Below are positions 25,101 to 38,721 of a DNA stretch of 64,000 nucleotides, in pieces. The notes beneath the pieces were generated by a model. The model saw only the letters and a list, made by a program, of their open reading frames with translations, was not told the origin of the DNA and did no database searches. Both the position numbers and the translations under genes were made by a program. Every line of letters begins with the position of its first letter. Within the stretch, counting starts at the first letter, position 1. Source of the stretch: Pempheris klunzingeri (taxonomy: Eukaryota > Chordata > Actinopteri > Acropomatiformes > Pempheridae); contig NC_092019.1 of NCBI RefSeq assembly GCF_042242105.1, positions 17,715,328 through 17,779,327 of the forward strand, written 5' to 3'.

Positions 25101-25577
25101 AGTAGATCCAGTTTAATTTCTGTGATATGGTCACATTCATTTAAATCAACGCTGATAACAGTGACTGAGTCTTACCATCAATGCCATGCAGTACTCTCCT
25201 GGAGGCCGACTTGGAGTTCGGTGGACGGATGCGATCGACTTTCTCTGGACAAAAGCGCAGCAGGAAAATGAAGACCAGAGTGACCAGGAAGGTGGCCAGC
25301 AGCAAGGTGGGCACAATGATCACCTCCTGCTCATACATGCGGATGTCTGCAGGAGCAGGAACAGACACAGTCTCTGTAGTCACTCAGCAGGTCTGAGATG
25401 CAGTCATCTCAAAGTGTTGCCTGTGCATCTGTCAGCTTAGGTGAACATTTGAAAAGGCCTCTAATGGCCAGAGCAGGTTACAGCCTAAATTCTCAACTTC
25501 CATCCCTGCTGATGAAACTCACCACAGATGGTATCTCCCTGCTTGCAGTGGAAGTCTGCTTCTGATAATGACGACAT
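22122..25577 (-). CDS. styk1: Serine/threonine/tyrosine kinase-like 1 (NOK), predicted pseudokinase
   Basis: A single-pass membrane protein with a cytoplasmic kinase-like domain; the human protein is linked to growth signalling and autophagy. Nine coding exons, 5' to 3' on the minus strand: 25523-25577, 25176-25346, 24193-24513, 23917-24098, 23716-23790, 23271-23479, 23047-23087, 22427-22523, 22122-22314, giving 447 aa (human 422). The N-terminal segment EVIIVPTLLLATFLVTLVF (residues about 26-48) matches the human membrane segment nearly residue for residue. A Pro-rich stretch follows, then the kinase fold with DLLSFLWRCRQ, SDIWSFGILLYEMATLG and CQWKDQDRPS. The VAIK Lys is Arg179, HRD is HGN (278-280), the catalytic-loop Asn is Ser285 and DFG is WGL (297-299), so phosphotransfer looks impossible. 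A non-coding first exon probably ends at 26570 (donor GTAAGG). Confidence 0.93.
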
Positions 25578-27599
25578 CCTGTCACATGTAAAAAGAGATG
25601 ACATTAAGGAAACGTTGCTAAGAATGTTTTATTCCCTTCAGTCCATCCCTCAGACACAGTCAAACATTTTAGTTTTCCACATGCTTACAGTTGTTGTGCA
25701 GTAGCTTCGGGATATTTCCTATTTACCAAAAACGTTGAAGTCATTGTTGTGACTAAAAACAAAAAGATGAATAAAAACACCACATAAAGTGACAGTGAAA
25801 CCCTTTTTGTCTCTGGGGCTGAGTCTGTTAATAGTAACATGACTCTTTACAAGGTAACCAGGATGAGAAGGTGTCTGGGCCAACATGTAACTGAGACCAG
25901 GAACTTCAGGTGTTGTATCACGGCTTCGGAGGCATGCCAGACTCCTTCTTCCTGCCACCTACGCAGAGTACAAACTCTGACGCCTTCATTTCATCTTCTA
26001 ATGATCCTTTAGGACTTACAGCACAGACCTCTGATGCTGGTCAGTCTTGAGATGAAAAAACACTTTATAAGCTAGTTTAACCATAAGACACAGCCTTCAC
26101 CAAAGCTGTGACAACAAAGACATGTATCCTCTCTAGCTGAGGGATCTTTATGCTGCATGTATGAACTCAGAGCTGCTTTAAATGTGCAGGAACAGAAATT
26201 ACACCGCAGCCACACGGGGAAACTCTTCCTTTTACGTCAGATCCAAGATCTCTAAACCTGTTCATCCGCATTTTTTGGACACATAAATGTTGGACTACAC
26301 ACCCAAAGGGCAAACACTAATGGTAAAACAGCACCAGCTTACAAGCTCAAACTGATCATAAAGTGGAAAGAAATTAATAAATTGGAAAAAAAAACGTCAT
26401 AATCACCACAGAAATAATAATTCCCAGAGTAAAATACACAGCTGAAGCTGTTATTAGACTAATATCATGTGAAAACATTAGCTCAGAGCTACATAAACAA
26501 TACTTTACATACACAACATGACTCAAACAAACAGTGTGACAGAAAAGACGTCATATGTAAAATCCTTACCTCAACTCAGGTGCGTCTTATATCCTAAAGA
26601 AAATGTTCTACCCAGTTATTTGAAGCTCATGTTTCCCTCCCTCACACAGTCGGTCTCCTTCCACACATCCTCCAGCTCAATGTGGAGTCCGGGTTCAGCT
26701 GTGCTGCTCAGATCCTCATTGTCTTGTTTTTCTCAGGCGGTTGGTCAGACTCGGGGGATCAATGCACTGCTCTCTGTTTGTCTATGTTCCACCTTCAGTG
26801 TTTTCTTAACTCCACCCTCCTCACCCACACCTTATCCCTCTTCTCTCCTGTTTACATCTTCCCTCTTCCTCATTTCTGTCTCTCTGCCTATAATCTGAGA
26901 GGTGGTGCATCACACTGATATCAGGTTTGTGGTAAGGCAGAGTCTTGCCCTGCCTCTCTTAAGACTTTGCTCTACCACATTCTGCTTTCGGCTTTTGTTT
27001 TTATCTGAAGCTGTCAGCCACCTCTGGCCCTGCCTCTCTACTTATTGTCTCGGGAAACTGGTCCTGCTGCTCTTTGTCATTTTTAGTCCTCAGCCTTTTG
27101 TTAAGCCTGTTTGGCTTCTGTGGCACTGGAATTTGTATTATACACCCTCTGGATTGGTCAGCAACAATAAACTGTACTTCTGCCTGGGTACAGGCATTAA
27201 ACATGGACAAAATAATCCCACATCTTTTATTAAATTATTCAAATTACATAAATAGTATCCAGTCAGTTAAGATAATGGATTATTACAATGGTGGAAGGAC
27301 TACTAAAACCCTCCACTTATACAAAAGCACCAATACAACCATGTAAAATTAGTCAATTACTTATGAAAAGTGCATACGTTTGATCAGCTGAATATGCTAT
27401 AAGTATTAAAAGTACTCACTCATTCTGCAAAAACATGGCTCGTTTAAGTAATACATTTTTATACATTACATTATTTGGCTGTTTTTACACTGTTGTTCCT
27501 TCTTATACTGTTGTTGCTTGTGTCTGGTGAGCAGAGGACATTTTACTGTTACAGCTGGTCGAGCAAGATCTAGTTTAAATTGCTTCAGATATATCTGGG
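25578..27599. other. styk1 5' region and spacer
   Basis: Contains a likely styk1 leader exon ending at 26570, upstream of the coding acceptor at 25579. The rest shows no genes. A degenerate stretch near 27290-27430 resembles a decayed copy of the repeat described at 30190, but weakly. Confidence 0.45.
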
Positions 27600-27604
27600 T
27601 GGTT

Positions 27605-27710
27605 TAGTCCAGTGGTTCCAAGACTAGCGGCTGGGCCCTTCCAGTGGGTCACAACAAAAACGTGAGGGGTCATAAAATGATGAACAGATGAAGAAAGAAA
27701 AAAATGACAT
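27605..27710. repeat. hAT-like terminal fragment (CAGTGGTTCC family)
   Basis: Starts CAGTGGTTCCAAGACTAGCGG and continues with GTGGGTCACAACAAAAAC and GTGAGGGGTCATAAAATGAT, the pattern of a common teleost non-autonomous element ending in CAGTGGTTCCC. Only one end is visible. Confidence 0.55.
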
Positions 27711-27734
27711 TTGAAATATATTTCCTAAGAGGTT

Positions 27735-27860
27735 TTATCCAACCATCCATTAACTGTAGCCACACCTGTTCAGGTTGCCAGGGGGTGGAGCATATACCAG
27801 CTCACACTGGGAAAGAGGAGGATTACATCCTGGAAAGCTCATCAGTTTATCACAAAGCAA
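27735..27860. repeat. Teleost CCATCCATTA interspersed repeat
   Basis: The order CCATCCATTAACTGTA, CCTGTTCAGGTTGCCAGGGGGTGGAGC, CCAGCTCACACTGGG and TACATCCTGG matches the widespread fish repeat that reads roughly as CCATCCATTATCT, CCTGTTCAGGGTC, GGAGC, CCAGC, TACACCCTGG. It is diverged, so old. Confidence 0.6.
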
Positions 27861-27879
27861 ACTAACATTAATGCCCAAG

Positions 27880-28295
27880 TGCAATTTAGTCTCCAAACCA
27901 AATAACCTGCATGTTTGCCATCTTTAATGCTCGCCATGTTTACCATCAGTTTAGCATTTAGTGTCATTTGCTAAATAGCACATAGTACAAATTCAATTTT
28001 GACCCGATAATGGTGCTACATGAAAAGTTATTACCAGTCATTTCCGTTCATTAACGGAGATTAACATGGATGTCTGCACTACATGTCTTGGGTCTCCATC
28101 CTGTAGCTACAGAGACGTTTCACTCAAAACCATAAAAGTCAACCTCATGGTGGCCACAGAGGGACCTTCAGGGGGCCTCCAAAGTCATTAGGGTTCATCC
28201 TTTTGGGACCATGAATGTCACTGAATGCTGTAGTTATATGAGATACTTCTGCCTGGACCAGAGTGGTGGACCGCGTTTCCCACCATCCAAAAAAA
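27880..28295. repeat. Teleost interspersed repeat (TCAACCTCATGGTGGC family), copy 1
   Basis: Contains TTTCACTCAAAACCATAAAAG, GTCAACCTCATGGTGGCC, TCATTAGGGTTCATCC, GGGACCATGAATGTC and CTGGACCAGAGTGGTGGAC in the order of a very common fish repeat. A second copy is in clcn1 intron 6. Family not determined from memory alone. Confidence 0.65.
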
Positions 28296-28606
28296 ATAAA
28301 ATACAGCCAGCAAATAACATTACGATGCAACAATTACATCCTTTTCATACCTTTGTATTTTAATAGAGAAAAAAGCCAGCTGTTTTATCTTTAAGTTGTC
28401 AGTGTTCCTTTTAATAGGCACATAATTAACAGTATGATGCTATGTTACATTATTTATACTATTGTTTGGTATTAAGGTCTATTGGTCTGCTTGGTTTCAG
28501 AAGGCAAATTTGAACAATTAGGAAGAATCAAAAGCATCATTAAAAAGAGATGCAAATTCAAAACTCTGTGAGCAAACTAATGGTGTTTGAAGGCAGCGTT
28601 TTCCCC

Positions 28607-31097
<2,491 letters not shown>

Positions 31098-33401
31098 CTT
31101 CTGCTCTTCAGCTCTGACTGCTGAGGGCAGCGAAGCAAAGAGTCTCAGTTCATCGTTCAGTGTGTCAAAGTTCAACTGACCTGGCGCAGGACCGCTCAGT
31201 CAAACCAGTGCAACATCACACAGTCTAAACATGTCAGCAGACAACACTTGTGCTGGTGTTTACAGTTAGCTGCAGCCGCTGTTAGCAACAGGTGAATTAG
31301 ACTTGCCTTTAAGTTAGCTTCTGTTAGCTAGCACTGATAGCCTCAGGAATTATGTCCGTCCGCCGCCTGGGCTCCCTTAGATTTGAATAAACTAGACACA
31401 CCACCTTTCTTTACACAGTCTATGACCCATTACCGCCCTCCTCTGGATCTACTGTGGACGAAAGACTCTATTATCTTCTTCTAGTCCGTCTCACTTCTTC
31501 TTCTATGAATTTATTGGTATTTGCCAAGACAGCGTACAGGAGCATCACCGCCACCTACTGGACTGGATGTGGAGCAGCACACTAGCAGTAAAAAAAGACC
31601 TTACTTTTTAACAGTGATAATGTTTATATAGCCGATATATTTCTTTAATTCATCAAATTAACAGCATCAACAATAATAGTAATAATCATTTCAATCATAA
31701 TAATGATGATTACTATTGTTGTTGTTGTTAATTTCCCCTCTTCCTTCTCTCCTCTCCGCCTTCTTGAATCTGACTCATTCCTCCGGTCTTATGGACATAT
31801 GAATATACACTTACATAACACATTTTCACGATGCTATTTTGAAGGCAAAGGGTGGTCACGCCAAATATTGATCTAAGATTTTTCCTCTGTTTGCTCTGCT
31901 CTCACTTTGCATTTTGTAAATAGATAAAAATAAACAATTCAGTTTTAGATTTTTGAAAGCACTTTACTTTACAGCATTTCTTCATACCTGCCTCAATCTT
32001 GTGCACAGTACTGTACAACTATAAAAACTGTTCTCTCACTGACAAAACTAACTAAAGATTGTGCCAAATTCAAGTCTTAACCTATTTGTTGTGTCTTACT
32101 GTTTTGTGTTTCATTGTTACTTATATTTCTATGTCCGTCTAATTTGCTGAGTTTGTTTTTGTACTGTGTCCCATTGCACTAATGAAAATGATACATTTAA
32201 ATGACAATAAATTTTCCATGATGTAATCCCAGGAATTAAACAAAATGTTGTTTACTTTATTTCTACTCCACCTCATCTCAGACAAAAATAGCTCAGTTTA
32301 TCATTATTACTATTCTTATTCGTTTAGAATATGATTTTTATTCACTTATATTTATAATATTTTGTTTACTTGTGGATTTTACACAGAAACTCTAAAATTC
32401 ACATCACAGCATCAATAATAATATTCCAGTCATGTCTTATGGTACATTTAATTGGGGAGTTTTATGGTTACAATGTAAATATTTGAATGCAGACTTTCAC
32501 TTGAAGCATGTTTACATATGTAAAGGACCTGAATGCTTCTGCTACCACTGCTGGTCTCCTTCAAACCCCATTACAGACACGTCATTCACTATGGTAGCTG
32601 AACTGATTCTGGCTGATTACAGTGTGTATACATAATCAGATGTGTATTTTCCTGTTTTATAAAGTGTTTGACAGACAGGACAATGATGGCCACTCCTCTT
32701 CGTCTTTCATTTGGTGGGTTTCTTGGTCGTCTTTAAGTGATGGTTAAGCAAATATAACCTCATTGGCTTTTTCACAGAAGCCAATTTTGACATGACACAC
32801 TGGGACATGCACAGGTGTAAATAATTCAGTTAATGATCCATCTCAGGGTCGTGACAGTGAGCCGGTATGCACGCTGTCATGGCTGAATGAGAGACCTGAA
32901 TATAACGGAGCCGTCGTTAATGTTATTAGTATCACCAGTGCTTTTCCTGCTATGACAAGTCCAAATGTTCAGTAATTTGTATGTTGCCCTCCTCGCAGAC
33001 TGTGCATGTGCAGCACCCACTGGAAGCAACACTTGAAATAAAACATCTTATCTTCATGATCATTTTCTGAGAACATGAAGAAATATATTTTTCATTATAA
33101 ATTTGTGCTAATCTCCACGCAGGAAAGAGTCTTCTGTACAGTGCAAACGCTCTGATTTTTCCTTTAATGTCTGCAGCAGATTTAAAGGAACTGTGTTGTT
33201 GTGTTGTTTTCCTCCTTCCTCTCTCCTACATCTTATTACACTCAGTACGTGTTTTTTTTTCTTAAATTGCCAAAATCAACTGTTTGTAAAACAGCATTCT
33301 TCAAAAAATCATTCTTTTCTGCATGTTGTGTTAATTTCTAATTTCTCCACCTCTGTCCTCCCCACTTCCTCTCTTCACATCCCTCAATGAACTAAAACTG
33401 C
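31098..33401. other. gstk1 leader/promoter and spacer to the Rap1GAP gene
   Basis: The first 250 bases upstream of the gstk1 start are the likely leader and promoter; no TATA box was seen. The rest is AT-rich, with one repeat fragment at 31485-31580. No gene was seen. Confidence 0.45.
31485..31580. repeat. Teleost repeat fragment (ACCGCCACCTACTGGA)
   Basis: CTTCTTCTATGAATTTATTGG, TTTGCCAAGACAGCGTAC and GCATCACCGCCACCTACTGG occur in the order of a common fish interspersed repeat. A short similar tail, TACCGCCACCTACTGAGCA, is at about 13280. Confidence 0.5.
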
Positions 33402-33407
33402 TTTATT
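33402..33407 (-). terminator. Polyadenylation signal of the Rap1GAP-like gene
   Basis: AATAAA on the minus strand, about 540 bases past the stop codon. Possible 3' UTR exons lie between: 33834-33853 (acceptor TTACAG, donor GAG|GTAAGA) and a last exon starting at 33733 (acceptor CTGACAG). Confidence 0.45.
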
Positions 33408-33945
33408 GACAATATAAACACACAAGTGTAAACTCTGTCAAAACATTTTTGCCTTTCAAAGTACTTTTATATGTTTAACATTTCACTGAAATACAATGTA
33501 AAGCTTCTCATTAATGTAGAACATCACTGCTATGACACTAAAATAATTATATTCTCAGAAATTTTACTTTTGCACTCTATTATATATTATATTTACATAT
33601 AAGTCATCCACCAAGAAGTAACCATATAGGCCATCAACGTCTATATATTAATGTCTAAAATCTTCAAGTTAAAATTTCCCTTTATGTCTCTTCTTGAGGA
33701 CTTGCTTGATCTTTGACTTCAGCAGGACCCAAACTGTCAGAGAGAGCGCTGACAAGCAGAGAGAGCCATTATCTTTTTTGTTAATTTAAACCATACAAAA
33801 GATCAAAATTTCAGCTGCTCTCATACATCTTACCTCTCTCCATCTTTCTCTGTCTGTAATGGAAATTAAAGAACAATTTCAGCTCAAATGTTTATAAGTA
33901 TTTATTCAGTTAAACAAATTTTTTCCCGTTGTGTATTTTTACCTT

Positions 33946-36900
33946 AGGCTTCTGTGATGTGCTGCCAACAATCTTCCTGGGTACCCCAAGAGTCTCAAAA
34001 GAGTGGCTGCGCACTCTTATGGCTCTCTAATGTCAGAGAATCAGAAGAAGAATGAAGTGAAAACAGTAAAGACAAGGATGAGAGAGTTCCTGAAACTTGA
34101 GGGGTGAGGGAGGCCAAAATGTACCTTGAAGTTTTCAATAAATCCTCCGCTCCCCTCAGACGCCCCCCTTGCACCCTCACAAGATGGGAGAGCGGATAGT
34201 GATGGATCCCCCACCATGCACTGGGAGCGGGTGGAGAGTTCAGCCTGCAGGCTCTCTAGGAGCGATGAACGAGTGCGGAGCTTCGTAAGAGAGGAGGGAC
34301 AGGAGAGGAAACATAGCAGAGAGAAATCAGAGAACAAGCCTGGATGTTCACCGATAAAGAACTTTAATGGAAACAGCTCTTCCTCTACCTCCAGTCTGCT
34401 GAACTGTTGAGCCTTATAGCAGGAAATCTCTGCATTGATGAGTTTGGTCAGAAGGAATTCTCTCAGCAGGGAGCGCTGAAAGATGGGACGGAAGAAAGTC
34501 AATAATGGATTTGTTCTGTAGCGATTCAGGTGAGCAGGACAGGTGGAGCAGATAAGACAAATAAAGATAAAAAAAGCTCAGGTCAATAGGACCACAAGAC
34601 AAAGGCACATTAACATATAACAATGAATCTCAGGCAACATACTGATACTAAACAGCATTGGAGTATTTAGTGTGTTAGTGTGTTGTGTACACCATTTTCC
34701 ATAATGCTGTACACAAAGGAAATGGAAGTATTGGTGAAACTGCACCAAACAATTACAGAAAGAAAAAAGAATAAAAGAAAAAGACACATTTCAATATCTC
34801 CCTGTGAGGTTTAAATGTCAGCGGCTTTCATCACACGTATTGTTTCCTGCCTTTTCAGTGTTTTTCCGAGTGCAAAGTTTCATGTGTCATGGTGGGAATA
34901 GCACGAGTGTTACTAATAACATTAATAATGGCCCCATTCTGTTCATGTGTGCCTGTAAGCCATGGGAGTGTGACAGTGACAGCCAGCGTTAACAATGCTA
35001 AGACTCTGAAACTGAGGCAGCTAAATGGAATCAGCCATCATTAATTTCATTAATTACATCCTACGGTGACATGTTACATCCCATTTAGGTGAGCCAGTCC
35101 CAGGGTGCTGGCACTGTGCATGCTCACTCACTCCCACTGGGACACTACACGTTACACCTGAGCGTTTCCTGCTTCCTCTCTCTGTGTAAAGGGTTTTCAG
35201 GGGACAACTGCTGGACAGAGAGGGATTAGCAGACTCCAAACCAACGGTCCCCATTAGTCACCAATAGACTGATAGCAAAGACAACAATTATAAGTTGGCT
35301 GTTGCTGTGACATACATTTCATAAAATATTAAGAGAAACAAAAACAGCTTGTTGATCTTGGTGTTATTTCTTACATCTGTGAAGATGGGAGGATCTGGGA
35401 GGACCGGACCAAAGAGAGGAACGTCCTCTCTGGCTGTGACAGACAGCTGTGAAGAGAAGAAATGATGATTCAAGCCTGAGTAATGTCTGGGCTCTAGATG
35501 ACACTCCACGCTTATTAATATAAGGGTGAATCAGTTAACTTTGAAAAACATATTGATGGATTAAACCGGGGCTGTTTTTCTACTCACCTGGTACGCAGTT
35601 TTACCTGTCTCCTCCGCCCCCTGAAGCCTCCGGACCACCAGGAAACAGTGCAGGAAGTGAGACTTGATGACATCAGACAGAAAAGGGGTTTGGCCCTCCT
35701 GGTAGACCAAAACTACAATGTCATTACCGATGTGTCTTTTTCTTTGTAACTGTGTTGGGAGATGAGGAGACGGAGAAAACAAAAGCATAATAGTGTCTGT
35801 TCAACAAACTTGTTTTCCTGTGAATAATGGTGGTCACAGAACAGACTGAGGGTGCTGCAGTGACAGACCTGCTGTGGGTCACCCTCTGTGAAAGGCAGCT
35901 TAGTTGCGACATGGAACATGATTTCTCTCCCATGAAAGGAAGTGAAGACGGCTTTACTTCCCGTCTGGCCATGACACACATCCAGTCCTCCTCTGAACCT
36001 AAGACAAGGGAGTGAAGAGCGAGAAATCATGGGGTTTTACACACTGCATGTGTCATTCGCCCGCCTCGACAACATCAACAAAGTCTACTTTACCGTGTGA
36101 AGCCTTGCAGTTCAATTGTGTCTCCCAAAATGGAAAGGAAATCTTGAAACTCTTCACTTTCCTCGTTGTTACTAAGTATTTCCTCCTCCGTAAACTGAAG
36201 AGAGACGATGCTGTCTCTGAGAGGGAGTGGTGACCATACGGTGCCGTATTTCAGTAATTTGTATGAATTGCAGGATATTTTCTGCACAATGTCTTACCTG
36301 CTCGTCCTTTTGGTACAAAATGCCAAACTTGAAATTGGGAGACACTCTGTGTTCATCAAAAGCAGTTATGAGTTCTGGAGCCTGAGGGACGAGTGAGAGT
36401 GACATTTTAGAGGATTTGCCTTAAATAAGTGGCCACCATTTGAGTTACTGGTAGTTTTACAGCATTACCTTGAGGTAGCTGACCACTTCAAACTTTGACA
36501 CAGTCACTCTGTCACAGAGCATCTAGAGGGAAAATTAGTGGTTTTATAGACATCTTTTCCTCAGTACACTTGAGTATTTCTGTTTTGTTATATTACTATT
36601 ATATCATATTTAAATATATTTCCACGTTATCCCTCTATTTCACTGTGTTTCAGAGGGAAATATTGTACGTTTTAATCCACTGCATTTATTGGACAGCTAT
36701 AGTTACTAGTTATATTGCAGTTTTTTTTATACAAACTTGACATACAAAGCTTATTACTGTATATAAAATATGATGAGTTGTTGTACATTAAACTATCCAA
36801 CATAAGTCCACCTCAACCAGCTACAACAATAAAAATGTATCATACATGTCAATGCATCAATAAAAATAATCAGATAACATAATTTCTAAAATAAAAACAC

Positions 36901-38721
36901 CGGGAGGGACACTGAGAATAACTTCTCGTGATACTTTAAGTACTTCTTGCTGATAATACTTGTACTTAGCTTGAGTATTTTTGCAGTGTGGAACAGCTTC
37001 ATTTACTAGTATTGGTTACAAATAGTTCTTCCCATAGACTAAGTGGTTTGATACCTTTGCTAATTCAACAGCAGATGGGATGTTGGGGAACAGGGAGACA
37101 GAGAAAACTCCATGCAGAGAGCACTCCTTCATTCTGTGAGACAAGAGACACAATGTCTGTATAACCGTCTGTGAATGAATTACATTTACTCCGTACAGAG
37201 ACATTAAAATGAGACGTAAGACATATGAATATACTGGAGTGGAGGGAGACTTTAAGGAAGAGCATGATGTTCTGGGAATTTTCAAAAATTGTCTCACAGT
37301 TGACTTAAATGGATGACAATCACAACCTTAGTATCACCCGCAGCTTGTTCTCCTCTTCCTCCAAACACACGGAGAGAACCAGAGGCCCCACAGATGGATC
37401 CACGGCTGTGAACGAGTGATGATACTAAAGGGGAGAAAAGGTGATGGAGCTTAAATAATAGTCCAGGAAAGATAAAATATTCCTCAAGACTTTAGATGAA
37501 GTCTACTTACTCGTGAGCGGAAGAACTCGTGATAGATTTTGGCCTCTCCATCTCTCTCCATGATGTCGTAGCTCTCCGTATCGAGGCCATAGTGGGACGA
37601 GGTGGGACTCACGTCTACCAGCCTCACCAGAGGGGGGTCTATCCAGTAGCCCCCCGACTTTGACGGGAGGATGAGCGGCAGGTCTCCACCTATCGTTAAA
37701 AGCTGAGACTAAAATAGACACAAAGGAGCACCTGATGATGGTGAGGGCCTGTAGTTTGTGCTGTTTGGGGAAACAAATGTGAGGGCGTTCACACAAAGGT
37801 CAGTGTCAACACACACATGGGAATCAAACCCGTATATACACTCAGATTGAAGACTAACCTTCAGAGGAAGAGGGAATTCACACCGCTGCTCATCGATCCT
37901 GCTGCCCTGATGGACAAGGGGAGTATTGATGATAAGAAACTTCTGCTGCTCCGTCACCACTGAATACACACTCACTACACAAGATCAATCATACTGTAAC
38001 TCACCTGCAGCTTTTCAATGATTTCAAACAGCTCTGTGTCCTGGTACGAACAACAGGCAGCAGACGGCAGACAGAAATGCAGACAGGGAGAAAGGGAAGG
38101 GGAAGCATGGGGAGGAAGAGGAACATGACAAACACTTCAGCTGCAAATGGAAACTTGATTTCTCAAAAAATGCAGCATGTGGACAGACATGACGAGTATT
38201 TAATCAAAATAGGATTAACACGATGATGATATCACCCTCTGGTTACTGCTGGCAGAGAGGAAAGGCTTGCTCTCGCTGGCGGGAGAGTCCAGGATGTCCA
38301 GTATGTTATCCTCAGCAGATTCAGGTCTGCAGCAACAGGTTGATTTACACAAGAAAAAAGCACAACGCATCACTTCTCATTCAGTTCTTACTGTTTGTAG
38401 TAAAGTTAGAATGGGAGCTAGAAACAGCTGCAATAAAATGGAAAACAAGAGCTCACCTTGTGTCATCCCCACATGAGAATCTGTCCACACTGTAAACAAG
38501 GAAGTGAGAACAACTCGGAGAAGAAAATGGATCATCTTGCATAGACAGGATTACTTATGTCTAAGAATAATGTTGTGTGTTCAGTATATGTAGCTACTTA
38601 ACTGACTTGTGTGTCAGTCCTAAAGTGAGACAAACAGCGTCTTTACTCACCCTCCATATGCCCCAAAAGTGAAACTTCTCTTTCTGGAGAAGGACGTGTC
38701 ATTCCTCTTTTCTCTCTCCAT
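33946..38721 (-). CDS. Rap1 GTPase-activating protein, RAP1GAP/RAP1GAP2-like
   Basis: Stimulates GTP hydrolysis on Rap1, lowering integrin and adhesion signalling. Seventeen exons, 5' to 3': 38651-38721, 38457-38489, 38236-38326, 38005-38040, 37859-37906, 37511-37702 (or 37708), 37327-37424, 37055-37133, 36469-36522, 36298-36381, 36094-36194, 35869-35998, 35588-35749, 35375-35446, 34389-34475, 34125-34280, 33946-34026, giving about 524 aa. The N-terminus holds [12 protein letters not shown], as in a RAP1GAP isoform. A GoLoco motif ([20 protein letters not shown], about 68-87) with the Gln-Arg pair suggests binding to Galpha-i. The RapGAP domain contains [39 protein letters not shown] and [10 protein letters not shown], in which Asn348 is the catalytic Asn thumb. 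[12 protein letters not shown] near the end resembles RAP1GAP2. The frame stops soon after (VGSITEA), about 200 residues short of RAP1GAP2. Features of both paralogues are mixed, so no symbol is assigned. Confidence 0.92.
36560..37015. repeat. Teleost AAGTAAAAGTACT-type repeat, reverse copy in Rap1GAP intron
   Basis: Contains CACTTGAGTATTTCTG, TTAATCCACTGCATTTATTGGACAG, CTATAGTTACTAGTTA, TTGCTGATAATACTTGTACTT and GAGTATTTTTGCAGTGTGG, the inverse layout of the copy at 30190-30700. It fills the intron between the exons at 37055 and 36522. Confidence 0.65.

Noticed and set aside
31098-31175. N-terminal extension of GSTK1 by 26 residues (frame open to 31175)
   Set aside because: The first codon there is TTG, not ATG. 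The ATG at 31097 gives the family's usual length and N-terminus.
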